From Kiloniellales bacterium (lineage in GTDB: Bacteria > Pseudomonadota > Alphaproteobacteria > Kiloniellales > JAKSDN01): a stretch of 56,051 nucleotides of DNA. The notes below the pieces were generated by a model that saw only the letters and a program-made list of their open reading frames with translations, ran no database searches and had not been told where the DNA came from. The DNA lies in NCBI GenBank assembly GCA_028280455.1, contig JANQLT010000214.1, positions 1 through 56,051 on the forward strand, in the 5' to 3' direction. A program made the position numbers and the translations under genes. Positions 43,069-55,300 of the stretch are shown here, one piece after another; position 1 is the stretch's first letter, and every line of letters begins with the position of its first letter.

Positions 43069-43222
43069 GAAACGAAACGCTCCCCTCACCCAGCTCCGGC
43101 TAGGCTCGGCTGTGCCTCGCCAAGCCTGCTTGTCCCTCTCCCCCGACGGGGTAGAGGGCTGTGGAGGCTTACCGAAGCCGTAGGCTGAGCTTAGCCGGTG
43201 CCGGTTGAGGGGGCGGTTCGTT
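43069..43222. repeat. Large palindromic element B, copy 2 (inverted, diverged)
   Basis: Starts GAAACGAA and ends with GGGGGCGGTTCGTT; its interior (e.g. GGCTAGGCTCGGCTGTGCCT near its left arm) is the reverse complement of the corresponding part of copy 1 at 35163-35317. The arms are no longer fully complementary. It fills most of the 301-base gap between hutH and the giant RTX gene, in which nothing else but the terminator at 43271 is seen. Confidence 0.8.
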
Positions 43223-43270
43223 AGTTATGTCCAAAGCTACCCGGCCAGCGGACCACTGCCGGGTCCGGGC

Positions 43271-43302
43271 AAGAGAAAGGGGCGCGGCCGAAACCGCGCC
43301 CC
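43271..43302 (-). terminator. Rho-independent terminator of the giant RTX gene
   Basis: GGGGCGCGG (43279-43287) pairs perfectly with CCGCGCCCC (43294-43302) around a 6-base loop; reading the minus strand, the stem is followed by TTTCTCTT. It lies 24 bases beyond the RTX stop at 43327. Confidence 0.75.
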
Positions 43303-43326
43303 TGTCTTTGCCTGACGGTGATCAGC

Positions 43327-46300
43327 CTAGGCTTGGATCTCGAGGTCGATCGCCCCTTGCAGGTCGACCACGGAGGTGATCGTCCCGTCACCGATGCCTT
43401 GGACGACCACCGAGCCGCCGGTGCCACCGAAGGTCACCGTCACGTCCGTGCCGTTGTCGGCAACGGTGACGCCCGCCGCGTCGAGCGCCGCCGCCGTCGT
43501 GTCGCCAGCGCCGAAGTCGATAACGTGGGTGATCCGCAGGACGTCCTCGTCTCCCGTCGGGTCGAAGTCGGTGATGATGTCGGCACCGTTGTTGGCGGCA
43601 TTGACGACGAAGATGTCCTCGCCACCGTCGCCGGTGAGGGTGTCGTCTCCGGCCTCACCGAAGACATCGTCTTGCGCGTCGCCGATGAGGATGTCGCTGC
43701 CGTCGCCGCCGAAGAGCAGATCATCGCCGGCCGTGGCACCCGCTTCGATGGTGGATGCCGCATCGCCGACCAGCAGATCTTCGCCCGCACCGCCCAACAG
43801 CGTGTCATCGCCGCCGGTCGAGTCGGCCTCCAAGAGCCCTGGCGCGCTGTCAGCCTCGTCGTCCAAGGCAATCCCACCGACGTCGCCGAACAGGCTGTCG
43901 TCGCCGTCGCCTCCGAACAGCGTGTCGTTGCCGCCGTCGGAGCCGCCCTGGAACGAGTTGCCCGCGTCGCCGCTGAGGAAGTCGTCGCCCTCGCCGCCCT
44001 TCAGGGTGTCGTCGCCACCCGTGGTGCGTCCAATGAGAGTATCGTCCCCTTCTTCGCCGTCCTCGAAGTTCTCCGCGAAGGCGCCCTCGAGGTTGTTGCC
44101 GGCGTCGCCGGCCAGGCTGTCGCCGCCGCTGCCGCCCTCGAGCAGGTCATTGCCGCCGGTCGCGCCCTCGTCGAGCTCGTCGCCGGCGTCGCCGATCAGG
44201 ATGTCGTAGCCGGAGCCGCCGAACAGACTGTCGTTGCCGCCGCGGGCTCTGTCGGGGCCGTCGGCGATGAGCCGGTCCGCGACATCGCCGACATCTCGGT
44301 CAGCGTCGCCGATAAGGATGTCGTCGCCCTCGTCGCCGAACAGCGAGTCGTCCCCACCCTCAGCGTTGATCTCGATGTCATTCCTGGCATCGCCGATCAG
44401 ACGATCGTTGCCCGTGCCACCGACTAGCGTGTCGTTGCCGCCGGCACCATCGCGCTCGGTCGAGCTGGTGTCATCGACCGGAACGAAATCCCGGATGTCC
44501 CCGGTACTGTCGCCGATGAGGATATCGTCATCCTCATCGCCTTCGAGGAGGTCGTTGCCGCCGACCTGGCCGATGAGCGACTGCACATTGTCGTCCAGGA
44601 CTTCCGGCGGCATGCCGATATTGGTCGAGCCGATCGATGCCGAACCAAGGTCGCCGACCAGGACATCGTTGCCGTAACCGCCCTTCAAGTCGTCGTCGCC
44701 GAAGATCGAGCTGTCGGGCACGAGCCCCTTGACAAGCAGGAAACTGTTCCGCAGCGCATCGCCGACCATGACGTCGTTGCCGTCGCCGCCGAACAGCCAG
44801 TCGTTGCCATTGCGCGCATCGAAGGATTCGCTAGCGTCGCCCACCAGGGTGTCGTCGTCGTCGCCGCCGAAGAGCGTGTCATTGCCGCCGGTGGCATCGG
44901 CTAAGAAATCAGCAGTGTCGCCGAAGATCGTGTCCTCATCGCCACCACCGTAGAGCGTATCGTCACCGCCGCTGGTCGGCACCGGGTCGCCAACGCCCTC
45001 GTCCGTGCCGGAGATGAAGGAACCCGCGTCGCCGACGATCAAGTCGCCACCGCCCTGACCGTAGATCAGGTCGTTGCCGCCGTGACTGCCGGGGCCGATC
45101 TCCCCCTCGGCGTCGCCGAAGAGTTTGTCGGCTTCGCCGAACCTGTCTTCGAAGCGGCCCGGCAGCTCGCCGTCGCCATAGCCAACCGCCGCACCGTCGA
45201 CGAAAAGGGTGTAGTTGTCGCCGAAGATGACGTCATCACCACCGATGGCACCATCAAACAGGTCGCCACTGTCGCCGACGATCGTGTCTTCTCCAGCCGA
45301 CTCGAAACGCGGAGGCCTGAAGCGGACGATATCGCCGTAGCCGTCGCCGCCGTTGGCACCGGCATAGATCGCATCGCCGTAGCTGGCGACGAAGCCGATG
45401 ATCGCCAGGTTATCGCCGACCAGCCAGTCATTGCCGCCCCGGCCGCCCTCGATGAAGGTGCGGGCATCGCCATAGATCAAGTCGTCGCCGGCCGCGCCAC
45501 TATCGTCAGAACTCCTGACGACCGGCCTGCCGTAGCCGTCGAAGAGCTCGAGGTCGTCGCCGGCCACGATATCGTCACCGCCGATCGTCCCTTCGAACAT
45601 CAAGTTGTTGGCATCGCCTGAAAGGACGTCGTCGTGAAAGTCCGCGGTGGGCGTCACCTGGCCGGACGACAGGCTGCCGCCGGAGATGATGTCGTCGCCG
45701 CCGACCGTGCCTCCACCGAAGAAGTCGTTGAGGGCATCGCCGGCGATTACATCGCCGCCGCCCTGTCCGAAGATCAGGTCATCGCCGCCGCGGGCGCCGT
45801 CGAACAGATTGCCGCCGGCATCGCCACTGATCGAGTCGGCACCGCCGCCCTGAACGGGCGTTCCGATGCTGACGCCGCGCTCGTAGAGAAGGTAGCTGTC
45901 GCCGTAGATGACATCGTCACCGCCCGCTGCATCGGGACCGACCAAGCTGTTGCCGGCATCGCCGGAGATCAGGTCGTCGCCGTCGCCCGGAATGAGATCG
46001 CCGACCGGCTGGTCGCCGTTGGCGGGGCCTTCTTCGATCTCGAGCTGGTCGCCGACGATGAAGTCGTCGCCGCCCTCGGCCCGCTCGATCGTACCGATGA
46101 TGTCGCCGCCGGCATCGCCGGAGATGGTGTCGTTGTTGCCGTCGCCGGCGATCCTGTCGTTGCCGCCGCGGGCGAAGAACTCGATCTCCTCGTCGTTGGA
46201 AGGCGTGAAGAACACGTCGATCGAGCCTTCGCCGGTCTCGCCGGACTCTTCGGACTGTCCGATGTTGTGGCCGGCATCGCCGTAGATCAGGTCGATGCCC

Positions 46301-49300
46301 TGGCCGCCCTCAATCGAGTCGTTACCACCGACACTGGCCAGCTTCACGTCGCCATAGGCGTCGCCATAGAGGTAGTTGACGCCGTCAGAGTCGGTATCGC
46401 GGTCGCTATTGGGCCCGCCGTTGATCAGGTCGTCGCCGCCGAGCGCCATGTTGACCAGATTGGTGCCGTCGGCACCCTCGACAAGCGCCGTCTCGAGCGG
46501 GATCTCGGTATCCAGGCAACCGCCACCCAGCATGATACCGACACCAGTGTCGCCGACGATGGTGTCGGAGCCCTCGCCGCCGAACAGCTTGTCGTCGCCG
46601 CCCCTGCCGCCATTGGCCCCATTCGTGCCATCGAGATCGGCATTGGCGTCGCCGAGGATGGTGTCGTTGAACTCGTCGCCGACCAGGACGTCGTTGCCCA
46701 GGGCACCGCCGACCGGATCGCCGACCAGGGAGTCGGCATCGTCGCGACCGTTGAAGAAGTCGTCGCCGGCCGTGCCGAGGAAGAAGTCGGAGCCTCCGGT
46801 GTCGAACAGGGTCGTATTGCTCGGGTCGATCGAGAGAACGTGCTCGCAGCCTTCGAGGGTGACCTCGATCTTCTCCCATTCGATCGCCGTCAGGTCGATG
46901 GTATCCGAGTCGCCGTCCAGGTCCCTGAAATCAAAGGCCAGGTTATCATCGCCATCGTTGATGAACTGCTGGTACCTGAGGATCTCATCCCAGACCCGCT
47001 CATCGTCGAACTGCTCCGACGTCAGGATCAGGCGCAGCGTGTCCATGTCGTCGTCGCCGCTGTCCTTGGCCGTGTCGAAGCCGGCATTCTCGCCGCCGCC
47101 GTCGTAGAGGTCGGTGGTGCCGCCGTCGCCGTGGTCGGCCCCGCGCCAGATACCGAGGTCGCTGCCGCTGCCGCCGAAGACGGAGTCGGACCCGGCACCG
47201 CCGTCCATCGTGTCGTCGCCGGTCTTGCTGTAGCTGAGCGCCTCTTCTTCGTCACCGCGCGCGCCGACGCCGTTGACGTCGCCGTAGATCCGATCGTCGC
47301 CGTCGCCACCGACAATGGAATCGTCACCTAGCGACGAGCCTGACCCGGCACTATCGCGGACATCGCCAATCAGCGTGTCGTCGCCCTTGCCGCCGTCGAT
47401 GAAGTCATTGCCGGCGGCCATCCCGAGGCCAATAGAGGCCGCGTCGCCGACCACAAAGTCGTTGTCGTGCCCGCCGAAGAGAGCGTCGTTGCCGCCGCCC
47501 GAGCCGATATCGCGGATCACACCCGCGGTATCGCCGTAGATGTCATCGTCGCCGTAGCCGCCGTAAATCTCATCGCTGCCGCCGACCGCGCCGTCCTCGA
47601 TGCTGTCGCCCGCGTCGCCGATCAAGGTGTCGTCGCCCTTGCCGCCGTCCAGGAGGTCGCTGCCGGGCGCGCCCTCGCCGGCGCTCTTGGCGAAGGTGCC
47701 GCCGGCATCGCCGACCACGTAGTCGTCGCCGCCGCCGCCGAACAGGCTGTCCGAGCCGCCATCGCTGCCGAGCATATCGTCGCCGGCGTCGCCGAACATG
47801 GTGTCGTTGCCGCCCTGGCCGTGCAGGACGTCGTTGCCGCCCTGGCTCATGGTCATGTCGAACTGGGCGTCACCGAACATAAGGTCGTCGTCGCCGAGAT
47901 GGTCAAGCAACTTGCCCAGCAGCTCGTCGAGAGACGGATAGGGGTTCTTGCCGTAGAAGGTCGGATCGACGCCGATGTCTTGGAGCAGATCCCGGATGTG
48001 ATCCTTCATTTCGTATTCGAGATGCTCACCGAGATCCTCTAGCTCGATGTGGAAGTCACCGTAGAGGACGTCGTCGGCACCCTTGCCCAAGTTCATGCGG
48101 CCGAGAGCATCGCCCGACATGACGTCCTTGCCGCCGTCCGGGACGTTCCTCGTGTCGAGCAGGCGTCCGTAGCCATAGAAGTGGCCGACATCCTCGCCGA
48201 AGGCACCGGTCAGCTTGAGCACGCCATCGCCGACCAAGAAGTCCTCACCGCCTTCGGCGAAGAGGGTCGAGGCCGGGTCGGTGTTGATGTTCACGATACC
48301 GTCGAAGTTGAATGCCGCATCGCCGGCCATGGTGTCGTTGCCGGAAGCCAGGAGCGTGTCCAGGGAGCCGAGCGACAGCTCGTTGTAACCATAGCCGTCA
48401 CTACCGCCGAGCGTGATGTCGACGAGGTTGTCGCCATAGAGATTGTCAGCACCGCCGGAGACCGTCCCGACGGGAGACGTGCTGTTGCCGAGGTTCGTTC
48501 CGGAATCGCCGAAGATGCGATCGTCGCCGGCCGCCGGTATCGACGGCAGGCTTGTCCAGCCATGGTCGCCGAGCGTGACCTGGATGCGGCTGTCGCCGAT
48601 CAGATCGTCGTCGCCGCCGACGGACGGCCCCCCGTTGGTGCTTGGATCCTGCGCGATACCGAAGCGGGCGTCGCCATAGATGAAGTCGTTGCCGCCGACG
48701 GCGCTGACGGACCAGGGCTCGTCGTGTTCCGAATTGAGATCCCAGTCGCCGATGGCCGTGTCGTTGCCGCCAGTGGCGTCAACGATCAAACGGCCGGTGT
48801 CGCCCGCGATCGAATCGTTGCCGCCGCCGCCGACGAGCAGGTCGTCGCCGCCGATGGCACCATCGCCCAGGGCCTCCCCGCCTTGGCTCATGTCGCCCGT
48901 ATCGCCGATCAGGACATCGTTGCCGCCGTCGGCGATGCCGAGCTTGAAGTCGCCATAGATCTTGTCGTCGCCGCCGCGGGCGCCACTGCCCGAGATGCCC
49001 TGGCCGGCGTCGCCGATGAGGGTGTCACCCTCTCCGCCGCCGACCAGCAGGTCGTCGCCGCCCTCGGCCCGTCCGCCCTCCATGGTAGTGATGAAACCGG
49101 TGGCATCGCCGTAGAGGAGATCGACGCCTTGTTCGCCGCCTTCAGAGGTTTCGACCTTGAAGTAGTCGCCGAACAGCTTGTCGTCGCCGCCGAAGGCGTC
49201 GCCATCCGCTGTGCCTCTGATCTCGCTGTTGCCGAAGCCGCCGGAGTCGCCGACGAGCGTGTCGCCATCGCCGCCGCCGATCAGCTTGTCGTCGCCGCCG

Positions 49301-52300
49301 AAGACATCCCCCAGCTCGCCGAAACCGCCGATCAGCTTCGCGGTCGTGTCGCCGAACAGCCTGTCGAGGCCATCCAAGCCGAGGATGATGTCGTCGGACA
49401 GGAACGCCGCGGGCGCGTTGTCGCCGGCCAGGCCGTCGTTGCCGTCCGTGCCGACGATCATGTTGTCGGCGCTATCGCCGACCACCGAATCGCCGAGATT
49501 GGCGAGCAGGGTCTCGGCAACGTGGTCGGGACACCAGAAGAGCGAGAACTCGACGTCCTCCCACTCGACCGCGACCAGCGGTATGGCGTCGAACTCGTAC
49601 TCCTCGGCATCGCCGCCGAAGGTTCCGAGCTGTGTCTGGTACTCCAGCAGCTCGGCCAGCAGCTCACCGTTGGCGAGCTGCGCCTCGCTGAGGGCGAAGA
49701 GCAGGGTGTCGAAGTCGATCTCGGACTCGGCGGAACCGCCGGTGATCGGCTTGGTCGGATCGTCCCCGCCTGGGGTCCGGTCGACGGTGAAGGTCGTGCC
49801 GTCGAAGTTGCCGAAGTTGCCGTCGTAGTAGTCCTTCTGCCCGACCACGGCATCGACGTTGTCCAGGCCCTTGTCGGGCAGGGCGATGCCGCCAGTACTC
49901 GGCCCTTCCTCGGCGAAGGGATCGCCCCAGATGCCGAGGTCGCTGCCGACGCCGCCGAAGACGATGTCGATATCGCCGCCGCCGTCGACCGTGTCGCCGC
50001 CGCCCTCGCCGTAGACGGTGTCGTCGCCCTTGCCGCCCTGCAGGGTATCTTCGCCGCCACGGACGGTCGTCCTGGTGCCCTCGAGCAGGCCGTCGCCCTG
50101 GACTCGACCGACAGCGAAGGAGGCCGCGTCGTCGATCTCGAGGTCGGAATCGTCAAAGCTGTCGTCGACCAGGGCGTCGCCGTAGATCAGGTCGTCGCCC
50201 GCGCCGCCATCGATCGTGTCGTGGCCGGCGAAGATATCTGCAATCGTCGACTCGTCGGTGAGGACGCCGTCGCCGACGATGACGTCATTGCCGTAGCCGC
50301 CATAGATCTCGTCGTGGCCGCTGAAGACGATCTGAACACCGCCGAAGACCAGAATACCGTCGCCGATGATCTGGTCGTCGAAGTCCCCATCAAACCATTC
50401 GCTGTCCGACGTGGTCTTCTTGTCGTCGTAGTGGTCGTGATGGTCGTGCTTGCCGGGCTTCTTGGCCTGGTCGCCGAAGATCAGGTCGCTGCCGCCCCTC
50501 ACCGAGAACTGCGTGAAAGACGACGCGGAGATCTCGAAATCGTCCAGGGTCGAAAACAGCGACAAGGCGCCGCCCGTGGAGGCGAACAGGGGCTCTTCTT
50601 CGTCGTCGTCCTCCAGGAGCTCTTCGAAGCCGGTGGCGAAGAGGATGCCGTCGCCGTAGATGACGTCCTCGCCGCGGCCGCCGGCCATGGTGTCGCCCCC
50701 GCCGAAGATCTCGAAAGGAGACGCGGTGTCATTGGCCGTGCCGATGCCGCCTTCGTCGCCGAGGCCCTTGCTCAGCAGGCCGCCGAGATCGATACCGACC
50801 AGCAGGTCGCCGAACATGAAGTCGTCGTAGCCGACCTCGTGGTCGTCCCAGTCGCTGCTCGCGACCATCTGCTTGTGGTCGCCGTGGTGGTCCTTGGCGT
50901 CGTCGCCCCACATGGTGTCGTCGCCGCCCTGGATGAAGGCGCCGAACTGGCCCTCTTCCAGCAGAGTCTGGATGGGCAGCGGAGAAGGCTCGACGTCCGG
51001 GACGCCGACGTTGAGGTAGACGATGGCGTCGCCGGCCAGCAGGTCGTCGCCGGAGTTGCCTTCGATGGTGTCGTCGCCGCCCTCGGAAGTGAACTTCTGG
51101 AGCGGCTCGCCCTCGTCCAGCGTCGAGGTGTCGATGCCGAGGATCTCGGCGATGGTGATCGTGCCGCCCTCGCCGGTGTCGATGGGCAGCTCGAGCAGCG
51201 GCACCAGCGAGCCGGTCAGGCCGGCGAGGCCGTCGCCGAGGATCACGTCGTCGAGGCCAAGCAGGCTGTTCCAGAAGGGCGGGTTGTCGTGGTGGCCGTG
51301 GCCGCTATCGACCGAGGATGCGGAACGCAGGTCGCGGTCGTCGAACCCGCGGTCGTCGTCGCCGCCGGAGAGGTAGTCGTTGCCGCCGTTGAGGAAGCCG
51401 CCCGTGCTGGGCAGGTTCTCGAATCCGTTCAGGATGGTCGCGATATCGGTCAGCGCGCCCAGCAGGTCGTCGTCGCCGTTGTCCGCCGTGGCGATGGCGT
51501 CGCCGCCGAGCCCGATGAGGCCGAAGCCGCCGAGGTCGAAGCCGTCCAGCAGACCGCCGAGATCGAAGCCCTCGAGCAAGCCGCCGAAGGTCTCCGAGAT
51601 GCCGGAGACCAGACCGTCACCGGTAATGAAGTCGTGGCCGCCCTCGCCCCAGGCGGAGTCGTGCCCCGCACCGCCAAAGATGATGTCGTGGCCGCCCTTG
51701 GCGTTCTCGGCTTCCCGGAAGCTGTAGCGGGGGCCCAGCTCGCCCTCGCCGTAGGGACCGCCGGGATAGGGGAGGTCGCTCGTGGCGAACCCGTTGGGGC
51801 CGCCCTCGGCGAGCTCCCAGAGGCCGTCACCGCGAATCAGGTCGTCGCCGAAGCCGCCGAACATGACGTCGTCGCCGCCGCGCATCTTGGTCTCGTGGCC
51901 GAAGTCCCGGCGCGGCCTGTAATCGTCGTAGTGCTTGCCGGTCAGATCGCTGAACAGTAGCTCCTCGTCGAACCAGATCTCGTGGACCGTCGAGCTGTCC
52001 AGCTCACGGCCGAGGAACTTGCCCTCGTCGCTGCCGTCGAGAATCCCGTCGCCGACCATGACGTCGCCGTCCTGGCCGCCGAACATGGTGTCGTCGCCGC
52101 CCTTGAGCAGTGTCTTGCTGTCATTGAAATAGCCTTCGCCGCCAGCGACCTGCGCAGAGTTGTTTTGGACGTATTCGCCGAAGGCCGTGACGTCGAGGAT
52201 GGCGTCGCCGAGCATGACGTCGCGGCTCGCGCCCATGTCCATCTCGACGGCACGCCTGAGAACCTCGACCCAGCCGCCGTCCCGGTCGCCAGGGGCCGGT

Positions 52301-55300
52301 GCTGCGCTGAACCAGTCCCAACCGATAAAGACCGCGTGGCCAAGGCCTTCCTCGAACAAGGCGACTGTCGAGTTCCCGGACTCGTCCTGGTAGATCGGCA
52401 CCGCGTTGCCCGGCAAGCCCGTCAGTCCGCTGACCTGACCGTGGTCGGGCAAGGTCGCGGGACCGCCCTCGAATACCCTGCCGCCCCCTGTCAGGTTGCT
52501 GACAGTGTCCGTGCTGCCGGACGAATCGCCGATGAAGACCTCACCGAGACCGCCGTAGCCGAAGAGCTCCGCGAGGAGCGCGTTCGCGTCGCCGGGCTCG
52601 CCATGGACGATCATCTTGCCGCCGCCGCGGACGAACTCGCGGATCACATCGAGGGCATCCTCGGTCAGCACGTCGACGAGCGAGTCGTCCTCGGTCTCCG
52701 GGATCACGAGGACGTCCTTGCCCTCCAGCGCCTCTTCGATCTCCGCGGCGGTGACGCCGGTGAAGGTCATGACCTCGTGGCCGAGCGCCTTCAGGGTGTC
52801 CTGGAGCTCCTGCGACTCGCCGTCCGTGTCGACGTGCGTTCCGTTGTTGAAGACCACCACCGACTTGGCGCCGCTGTCGCCCTCGGCGTCGCCGTGCATG
52901 ATGTCGTCGCCGCCCTTGACCAGGCCGGAGATGCCACCGCCATTGACGATGCCGTTTTCGGGACCCTCGGCCTGGAGCCCACGAATCGGCTCCCCGCTGA
53001 AGGACTCCTTGTCGTAGACGATGTTGACCAGGCCGTCGCCGGCCATGTTGTCGGCGCCGCGTCCGCCGACCATGTTGTCGCCGCCGCCGAAGATGCCGGC
53101 GGGGTCCGGCGACACGGCGATGTCGAGCACCTCGATCCAGCTCTGGTCACCCTCCTGGCCGCCCGGCTCGGGCGAGAAGTCCGACCAATCGTTGCCGATA
53201 TAGGTGATCGAGCCGTGCCCCAGGGAGAAACGGACCACCGTCGAAAGGCCGTCTTCCGTCTCGTAGAGTGACGTGGCGCTGCCGTCCGTTGGCAGGTTCG
53301 AAATGGCCCGGCTATCGAGAGCCGCAAGGGAGCTCGGTCCTTTCTCGAAGGGCGTGCCAAGGGCACCGGGCGTCCGGAAGCTCTCACCGACCTCGTGACG
53401 CTCGAGACTCGACCCGAGGATGGCATTCAGGAGAGAAGCGTCGTTGTCGTTTGCGAAGGTCCCGTGCACGACCACTTTGCCGCCGCTTCGCACGAAATCC
53501 CGGATCGCCTCCAGCGCCTCATCGCTGAGCGCCTCGCCCAGGTCACCGTTCTCGAGGTCTGGTATCAGAAGGACGTCCTTGCCCTTGGTCGCTTCGGCGA
53601 TGGCCTCGGCCGTGAATCCCTCGAAGGTCGTGACCTTGTGGCCTAGGTCATCGAGCGTCGCCTGGACTTCGTCTGACTCGATCCACTCCGGCCGCACGCC
53701 GGGGCCACTCGGCTCGGTGTCGACAAAGAGCTCGTTGTCGAAGACCGCGACCTTGGCGTCGAGGCGCTTGCTGCCGGGCTCGGGCTTGGCCGAAATGTTC
53801 AGGATGCCGTCGCCGATCATCGTGTCGTCGCTGCCCGGGCGCACGGCCGTATCGAGCAGCTTGGACCACTGACCGCTTTCATCGCCGCTGCCCGGCGCCG
53901 GATTGGCCGATGAGAACCAGTCCCAGCCGAAGTAGACGACCTCACCCTGACCTTCGGGAATGATGGCGACGGTCGAGTTGCCATCTTCGTCCTCATAGAC
54001 GCTGATCGCGCCCGCAGGCAGGTCCGTCAGGCCCATCATGCCGCCGAAATGCGGCAGCTCATCCGGCCCCGAGCCCAAGGAGCTTGCCGCCCCGGCATCG
54101 GTGAGGTTGCTCCCGGGGAAGGTTACGTCTCCGGTCTCGGTCACGCCGTAGTCGAACAGGGCGTTCATCAGGGCGGCCGCCCCACCGGCCACGCCATCCC
54201 CTTCGCCGCCACTGTGGTCGCCCGCGAAGATCAGCTTGCCGCCGCTGCGCACGAAGGCGCGGATGACGTCCAGTGCCTCTTCGCTCAGGGCATCGACGAC
54301 GTTGGAGACCTCCTGTTCGGGAATGACCAGGGCGTCCTGGCCCGCCAACGCGGCCGCGATCTCGCTCGCCGTGATACCGGTGAAGGTCGAGACGTTGTGG
54401 CCGAGCTGGTCGAGATTGGCCTGGATCTCGTCGGATTCCGCGCCCAGGGGGCCGACCTCACCCGTTTCGTCCGTGTCGACGAAATCGCCGTTGTCGAAGA
54501 CCACGACGTTGGCGACCGGCTCGCTGCCGTCGTCGCCGATAATCGTGTCGTCGCCGCCTTCCAGGCGCACCTTGGTCTCGCTCAGGCCCTGGACGAAGCG
54601 GTCGAGAGGCCCGCCGCGCTCGCCCTCGTAGCCCTTGCCGCCGTGCGGATCGTCGAACCGCGACGAGGGCAGGCGGGCGATGCCGTCGCCGATCAGCTTG
54701 TCGCCGCCGTCGCCGCCGTCGATCAGGTCGTCGCCGCCCTTGGCGAGGATCTGCGGCCGGTCGTGGTGTTCGTCATAGTCGCCATAATCGCCTTCGAAGC
54801 CCTGCTCGATGAAGGGCTCCTCGCGATCGCCGGGCTCTTCATACCGGAAGTCGCGGACCGTGCTGCGACCTTCGACCAGGAACAGGGCGTCGCCGACCGC
54901 CAGGTCCTCGCCCTCGCCGCCGAGCAGCGTGTCGTCGCCGCCGGCCAGCTTGATCTTGTTCCGGTTCTGCTTCTCGATCTCGATGTCGAGGACGTTCTTG
55001 ATGCCGGCCGGACCGAACATGCCGATCATGAAGCTCTGCAGCAGATCGCTCGGCATGAAGATCGAAGCCGGATCGTTCTCGGCCGCCGGGCCCTCGGTCG
55101 GCGGGCTCACCAGGTTCGGGAAGCCGATGTTCCGCTGCGCGCTGTCGAAGCCGGGCTTGGTGACCAGGCCGTCGCCGAGCAGGACGTCGTTGCCGATGCC
55201 GCCGTCGAGCGTGTCGTCATCGCCCTTGATGACGACCTTCTCGTCGTGATCCATATTGTCGTCGCCGCAGTCCAAGGAGGCGTTGTCGGCCTCCTGGCCG

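Noticed and set aside
48049..51960. 1,300-codon plus-strand open frame opposite the RTX protein
   Set aside because: Consists of Val/Ala/Glu-rich low-complexity text produced by the repeated Gly-Asp codons of the minus-strand gene.
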